From Buchnera aphidicola (Periphyllus testudinaceus) (lineage in GTDB: Bacteria; Pseudomonadota; Gammaproteobacteria; Enterobacterales; Enterobacteriaceae): a DNA stretch of 64,000 nt. Position numbers and translations under genes: made by a program. The stretch covers positions 310,001 through 374,000 of the forward strand of contig NZ_OZ060380.1 in assembly GCF_964059035.1 (NCBI RefSeq). Direction: 5' to 3'. Numbering within the stretch: position 1 is the stretch's first letter; each line of letters starts with the position of its first letter. Below the pieces are notes generated by a model, which ran no database searches, was not told the DNA's origin, and worked only from the letters and a program-made list of their open reading frames with translations. Below, in pieces: positions 59,186 to 64,000 of this stretch.

Positions 59186-61522
59186 ATGAAAGAAAATAAT
59201 TCTAAATATATAAAAATGCCTATTTTGCCATTAAGAGATACCGTTATATTTCCTTATATGGTAATTCCATTATTTATTGGTCGAAAAAAATCAATTAAAA
59301 TAATAAAAACCGCTATTAAAAAAAATAAAGAAATTTTATTAGTTACTCAAAAAAAATATTCTATAGAAAAACCAAAAATAAAAGATATTTTTGAAATTGG
59401 AACAATTTCATCTATTATACAATTTTTAAAACTACCAGATGGAACAGTAAAAATATTAATCGAAGGAAAAAAAAGAGCAAAAATTATTAAATTAGGAAAT
59501 AAAACAAACAAATTTATAGGAAAAGTTAAACTTATTTCAATACAAAAAATTATCAAAAAAAATGAAATAGTCTTTAAAAGAACTATTATTAATCAATTTG
59601 AAAAATATGCAGAATTTAATGAAAAAATTTCTAAAGACATAATAAATTTACTACATAAAATAAATAATATTAATAAATTAACTGATACAATAGCTACTTA
59701 TATAACTTCAAAATTAATTGATAAACAAAAAATATTAGAAACAATTGATATTCAAAAAAGAATTGAATATTTAATGATAATGATAGAATCTGAAATAAAA
59801 TTATTTAAAATTGAAAATAAAATACGATCTAGAATAAAAAAACAAATGGAAAAAAATCAAAAAGAATATTATCTTAATGAACAAATGAAAGCCATACAAA
59901 AAGAACTCGGAAAAGATGATAAAGATTTATATGAATATTCTGTTTTGAAAAAAAAAGTTTTACAATCTAATATGCCAAAAAATATAGAAATCGAATTAAT
60001 AAAAGAACTAAAAAGATTTAGATTAATGCCTTATATGTCTTCAGAAACTACAGTTGTAAGAAGTTATATTGAATGGATGATAAAAGTTCCTTGGAAAAAA
60101 AAAACAACTATAAAAAAAGAACTATCAACTGCATTATTAATATTAAATAATAATCATTATGGATTAGAAACAGTAAAAAACAGAATATTAGAATATTTAG
60201 CAGTTCAAAATAGAATGAATAAAATAAAAGGTCCAATTTTATGTCTAGTAGGTCCTCCAGGAGTAGGAAAAACTTCTCTTGGAAAATCTATAGCACAAGC
60301 TACTGGAAGAAAATATACTAGAATGTCATTAGGAGGAATTAAAGATGAATCAGAAATTAGAGGACATAGAAGAACATATATTGGCTCTATGCCAGGAAAA
60401 ATTATACAAAAAATTTCTAATACTGGTGTAAAAAATCCATTATTTTTATTAGATGAAATTGATAAAATGTCTTATGACACAAGATCTGATGCATCTTCTG
60501 CTTTATTAGAAGTATTAGATCCGGAACAAAACTTTTCTTTTAATGATCATTATTTAGAAGTAAATTATGATCTCTCAGAAGTAATGTTTATAGCAACTGC
60601 TAATTCTCTTAATATTCCTTTACCTTTATTAGATAGAATGGAAATTATAAAATTACCTGGATATACAGAAGAAGAAAAAATAAAAATTTATAATTCATAT
60701 TTAAAACCAAAACAAATGAAAGAAAACGCTTTAAAAAAAAATGAAATTTCCATTACCAAAAAAGTAATTATTCAAATAATTCGTTATTACACAAAAGAAT
60801 ATGGAGTAAGAAATCTAGAAAAAAATATTTCAAAAATATATAGAAAAATAGTTAAAGAAATATTATTAAATAAAAAATTAAAAAAAGTTAATATTAATAC
60901 AAGAAATTTAGAAAAATACTTAGGAATAAAAAAAATTATATCACAAAAAAATAATCAAAAAAATGGAATTGGGCAAGTCACAGGATTAGCTTGGACAGAA
61001 TGCGGAGGAGAATTACTTAAAATACAATCTGCTTGTATTTCAGGAAAAGGAAAATTATCATTTACTGGATATTTAGGAAAAGTAATGAAAGAATCAATTC
61101 AAACAGCTATTACTGTCATTCGAACATTAGTAAAAGAACTAAATATACCTAAAAATTTTTATGAAAAAAATGATATCCATGTACATATTCCTGAAGGAGC
61201 AACTCCAAAAGATGGTCCAAGTGCAGGAATTTCTATATGTACATCTATAACTTCTTCTTTAACAAAAAATCCTGTTAAATCAAGTTTAGCTATGACTGGA
61301 GAAATTACATTAAATGGAAGTGTAACAGCTATTGGAGGTCTTAGAGAAAAAATATTATCAGCTTATCAAGAAAAAATAAAAAATATTATTATACCAAAAG
61401 AAAATAAAAAAGATCTAAAAAATATTCCAAAAAATATACTTAAAAAAATAAAAATATATCTAGTAAAAAATATTAAAGAAGTGCTAAAAATATCATTAAA
61501 AAACGATCCTTATAAATTATAA
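59186..61522 (+). CDS. lon: ATP-dependent protease Lon
   Basis: AAA+ serine protease for misfolded and regulatory proteins. 778 residues (E. coli 784). N-terminal LON domain (LPLRDTVIFPYMVIPLFIGR), Walker A GPPGVGKT at 356-363, LLDEIDKM, and the protease domain with catalytic Ser679 (PKDGPSAGIS) and Lys722 (GGLREK), the same numbers as E. coli. No heat-shock promoter could be made out in the A/T-rich upstream spacer. Confidence 0.98.
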   Translation: MKENNSKYIKMPILPLRDTVIFPYMVIPLFIGRKKSIKIIKTAIKKNKEILLVTQKKYSIEKPKIKDIFEIGTISSIIQFLKLPDGTVKILIEGKKRAKIIKLGNKTNKFIGKVKLISIQKIIKKNEIVFKRTIINQFEKYAEFNEKISKDIINLLHKINNINKLTDTIATYITSKLIDKQKILETIDIQKRIEYLMIMIESEIKLFKIENKIRSRIKKQMEKNQKEYYLNEQMKAIQKELGKDDKDLYEYSVLKKKVLQSNMPKNIEIELIKELKRFRLMPYMSSETTVVRSYIEWMIKVPWKKKTTIKKELSTALLILNNNHYGLETVKNRILEYLAVQNRMNKIKGPILCLVGPPGVGKTSLGKSIAQATGRKYTRMSLGGIKDESEIRGHRRTYIGSMPGKIIQKISNTGVKNPLFLLDEIDKMSYDTRSDASSALLEVLDPEQNFSFNDHYLEVNYDLSEVMFIATANSLNIPLPLLDRMEIIKLPGYTEEEKIKIYNSYLKPKQMKENALKKNEISITKKVIIQIIRYYTKEYGVRNLEKNISKIYRKIVKEILLNKKLKKVNINTRNLEKYLGIKKIISQKNNQKNGIGQVTGLAWTECGGELLKIQSACISGKGKLSFTGYLGKVMKESIQTAITVIRTLVKELNIPKNFYEKNDIHVHIPEGATPKDGPSAGISICTSITSSLTKNPVKSSLAMTGEITLNGSVTAIGGLREKILSAYQEKIKNIIIPKENKKDLKNIPKNILKKIKIYLVKNIKEVLKISLKNDPYKL

Positions 61523-61600
61523 ATTTCTTAAAAAATTTATAATTTTAAAAAAAAATAATAATCTTATTATAAATAAGTTATTTAAAAAAGAATTTAAAAA

Positions 61601-63109
61601 ATGCATAAAAATTTTATTTCATTATTTAAAAAAATTATTTTAAAAATTCTATTAATTACTTTATTGATGTCTATTTTTTTAACAAGTATAAATAGTTATT
61701 TAAATAATTATAATCAATCATGGTTTATGGAAATAAATAAAAAATTAATTACTCCAAAAAATGTTCAACAAATGTTTTTAAAAGAACTATCAAAAATAAA
61801 ATCTATTGATAAAAAAAAATATATTCAAACAATAGAAAATAAATTAAAAATTAAAGCTTTATATAAAAAAATTATAAAAAACTTTATTAATAATATTGCA
61901 ATTGAAGATTATTTTAATAAATTAAAAATTTTTAATGATAAAAAAAATATTAAAAATTTAATTATTCATTCTCAAACATTTCAAACAAATCATATATTTA
62001 ATAAAGAAAAATATAATAAATTTTTACAAAAAAATTTCTTAAATGAAGATCAATATTTAAAAATTATAGAAACTAATTTAGTAAAAAATTTTTTTTTAAA
62101 TGATATAATAAATTCAGAATTTTTATTAAATGATGAAAAAGTATCAAACTATAAAAATAAATCAAAAATAATATTTTATAAAATTGCATCAATAAATTAT
62201 AAAAAATATATATCAAAAAAAAAAATACCCCAAAAAAAAATTTTAAAATTTTATAAAAAATATAAAAAAAATTTTTATGTTCCAAAAAAATTTAAAATAC
62301 GATTTATTGATCTATCTTCTTTTATTAATAAATGTAACAAAAATAAAAAACAAAATATAAGAAACTATAATATAGAAAAAAAAATACAATATTTATCTAT
62401 TAATCAAAAAAATTATTTAAATTTAATAGAAAAATTAACAAAAATACAAAAAAAAGATACAAAATGGTTTTCAATAAATTCTATTCCAAAAGAAATAAAT
62501 TTAGAAAATATAAAAAATTTTTTAAAAATACAAAAATATTATAAAATTAATAAAATAAATAATTTAATAAATTATCATTTTAAAAACTCAAAAAAAAATT
62601 TATATATTCAAATAATTGGTTTTAAACAAAAAAAAATACAACCATTTTCTAAAATAAAAAATAAAATTGAATATATCTTAAAAAAAAATAAAGCCAAAAA
62701 AAAAGTAGAAAAAATATTAAAAAAAATAGAAAAAGAACTAAAAAATAACTTATTTTATACTTTTAATAATGAAAAATTATCATTTCAAAAACAAACATAT
62801 AATACAAAATTTAATAAAAATAATATCTCAATTTTTGTAAAAAAAATCAATGAAAAATTTAATAAAAAAAAACCAATATATGTTAAAATGACTGATTATA
62901 AAAATACATGGTTAATAATAAAATTATATAAAAAAATATATACAAATTTAAATAAAGATAAAAAAAATCAATTATATAATAAAGTAAATTTATTAAATCA
63001 AAAATTATTAATTAATTTAATATTAAGACAATTAAACTTAAAAACACAAATTAAATATAATTATAAATATATAATTTTTAAAAAATATATTACAAAAAAA
63101 ATTATTTAA
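61601..63109 (+). CDS. ppiD: Periplasmic folding chaperone PpiD
   Basis: Inner-membrane-anchored chaperone at the Sec exit. 502 residues (E. coli 623). One membrane anchor (~12-33, LKILLITLLMSIFLTSINSYL), then a Lys/Asn-rich periplasmic part with SurA-like N-domain residues (NHIFNKEKYNKFLQKNFLNEDQYLKIIETNLV). A parvulin domain near residues 225-350 is hard to recognise, so prolyl isomerase activity is doubtful. Identity rests on that N-domain and lon-ppiD-mdlA order; hupB, between lon and ppiD in E. coli, is absent. Confidence 0.83.
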   Translation: MHKNFISLFKKIILKILLITLLMSIFLTSINSYLNNYNQSWFMEINKKLITPKNVQQMFLKELSKIKSIDKKKYIQTIENKLKIKALYKKIIKNFINNIAIEDYFNKLKIFNDKKNIKNLIIHSQTFQTNHIFNKEKYNKFLQKNFLNEDQYLKIIETNLVKNFFLNDIINSEFLLNDEKVSNYKNKSKIIFYKIASINYKKYISKKKIPQKKILKFYKKYKKNFYVPKKFKIRFIDLSSFINKCNKNKKQNIRNYNIEKKIQYLSINQKNYLNLIEKLTKIQKKDTKWFSINSIPKEINLENIKNFLKIQKYYKINKINNLINYHFKNSKKNLYIQIIGFKQKKIQPFSKIKNKIEYILKKNKAKKKVEKILKKIEKELKNNLFYTFNNEKLSFQKQTYNTKFNKNNISIFVKKINEKFNKKKPIYVKMTDYKNTWLIIKLYKKIYTNLNKDKKNQLYNKVNLLNQKLLINLILRQLNLKTQIKYNYKYIIFKKYITKKII

Positions 63110-63187
63110 CTTTATAAAAAATTTTAAACATTCCATATAAATTCATTAATAATATTACCGATAAATATTAAATATTAGGGCTATCTT

Positions 63188-64000
63188 GTGCGATTATTTA
63201 AACAACTAAATTGGTATTTTTTACAAGAATGGAAAAGATATATTGGATCTGTAATAATATTAATTATAATTGCTTGTCTACAAACTATGCCTCCAAAAAT
63301 AGTAGGAAAACTTGTAGATTTAATTCTTAAAAAAAAAATACATTTTCAAGAATCAATAAAATGGATTTATATTATGATTTTTATTGCTTTAACAATATAT
63401 TTTTTAAGATATATATGGAGAATATTACTTTTTGGAGCTTCTTATAAATTAGCAATAAAATTAAGAACTTTATTTTATGAATCAATCATTAAACAAAATC
63501 AAGATTTTTATATAGAAAATAGAACAGGAGACTTAATTACACGTGTAAGTAATGATATTGAAAGAATAATTTTTGCTGCAGGAGAAGGAGTATTAACTTT
63601 AGTTGACTCTTTAGTAATGGGAATTTCTGTACTTATAGTTATGTGTACTCAAATAAGTTTTAAATTAACATTTTTTTCATTAATTCCTATGCCTATAATG
63701 ACTATATTTATTAAAAAGTATGGTGCAGAATTACATAAAAAATTCTTTAAATATCAAATTTCTTTTTCAAAATTAAATAACAAAACTCAAGAAATTCTAA
63801 CTAGTATTAGAATGATTAGAGCATTTGGATTAGAAAAATTAAAACTAAAAGAATTTTTAAACTTAGTTGAAAAATCTAGTAAACAAAACATTAAAGTAAT
63901 GAAAGTAGATGCAAAATTTGATCCAATAATATATCTTTCAATTGCTTTTTCCAATCTTTTAGCAATTTCCAGTGGAAGTTGGTTAGTATGGAATAATAAA
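63188..64000 (+). CDS. mdlA: Multidrug ABC exporter subunit MdlA (3' part beyond the window)
   Basis: ABC-type half-transporter, expected to pair with MdlB. Starts at GTG (63188): [20 protein letters not shown] aligns with E. coli MdlA from its first residue. The visible 271 codons cover membrane helices 1-4 and the linker ([86 protein letters not shown]). The ATPase domain lies beyond the right edge. The frame is open throughout. Transported substrate unknown. Confidence 0.95.
   Translation, partial: MRLFKQLNWYFLQEWKRYIGSVIILIIIACLQTMPPKIVGKLVDLILKKKIHFQESIKWIYIMIFIALTIYFLRYIWRILLFGASYKLAIKLRTLFYESIIKQNQDFYIENRTGDLITRVSNDIERIIFAAGEGVLTLVDSLVMGISVLIVMCTQISFKLTFFSLIPMPIMTIFIKKYGAELHKKFFKYQISFSKLNNKTQEILTSIRMIRAFGLEKLKLKEFLNLVEKSSKQNIKVMKVDAKFDPIIYLSIAFSNLLAISSGSWLVWNNK

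Overview
This window is a gene-dense, very A+T-rich stretch of a reduced gammaproteobacterial chromosome. Proteins are full of Lys, Asn and Ile, poly(A) runs occur inside many genes, tRNAs lack an encoded CCA, spacers are short and almost pure A/T, and there are no mobile elements, prophages or CRISPR arrays. Nearly every gene is an Enterobacteriaceae-type orthologue, and the order (rplM/pheA, ffh-rpsP-rimM-trmD-rplS, alaS-csrA-tRNA-Ser-tRNA-Arg, polA/engB/typA, prfB-lysS-lysA-lgt, recC-recB-recD, cyoABCDE, bolA-tig-clpP-clpX-lon-ppiD-mdlA) is that of Buchnera aphidicola, the aphid nutritional endosymbiont. I infer a Buchnera or very close relative; the strain cannot be named from this sequence.

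Layout. 1-8.0 kb: ribosomal protein L13, the bifunctional phenylalanine enzyme PheA (frameshifted), SRP protein Ffh, the rpsP-rimM-trmD-rplS operon (trmD frameshifted), TldD, AroQ and RluD. 8.3-13.5 kb: AlaRS, CsrA, tRNA-Ser/tRNA-Arg, RsmE, RpiA, and tRNAs Met, Leu and Gln. 13.7-22.3 kb: GlnRS, enolase, a PolA reduced to its 5' nuclease, EngB, TypA, Gmk and YgfZ. 22.6-34.0 kb: RF2 with a conserved programmed frameshift, LysRS, LysA, Lgt, MiaB, YbeY, a shortened YbeX, LeuRS with a ruined editing site, HolA and TusA. 34.0-39.2 kb: Asd, a MarC-family protein, Pgk, FbaA and a shortened MscS. 39.2-47.7 kb: RecC, RecB (frameshifted) and RecD. 47.7-50.4 kb: initiator tRNA, RibH, RibD, NusB and TusE. 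50.4-55.1 kb: cytochrome bo oxidase operon. 55.3-64.0 kb: BolA, trigger factor, ClpP, ClpX, Lon, PpiD and the start of the MdlA ABC transporter, which runs off the right edge. No gene-free stretch exceeds about 300 bases.

How the genes fit together. Essential-amino-acid supply is represented by AroQ and PheA (Phe), and Asd and LysA (Lys). Energy comes from glycolysis (Eno, Pgk, FbaA) and cytochrome bo oxidase, whose CyoA is a lipoprotein needing the Lgt encoded nearby. Translation and tRNA modification take a large share (RF2, four aminoacyl-tRNA synthetases, TrmD, MiaB, TusA, TusE, RluD, RsmE, RimM, YbeY). RibD and RibH make riboflavin precursors.

Most notable observations. (1) Three genes (pheA, trmD, recB) are each broken by exactly one missing A in a poly(A) run, yet stay open on both sides, as expected if RNA-polymerase slippage rescues them; holA carries an 18-A run in frame. 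(2) PheA has lost its whole C-terminal ACT feedback domain. (3) LeuRS has lost the key residues of its editing site while AlaRS keeps its own. No new multi-gene system was seen.
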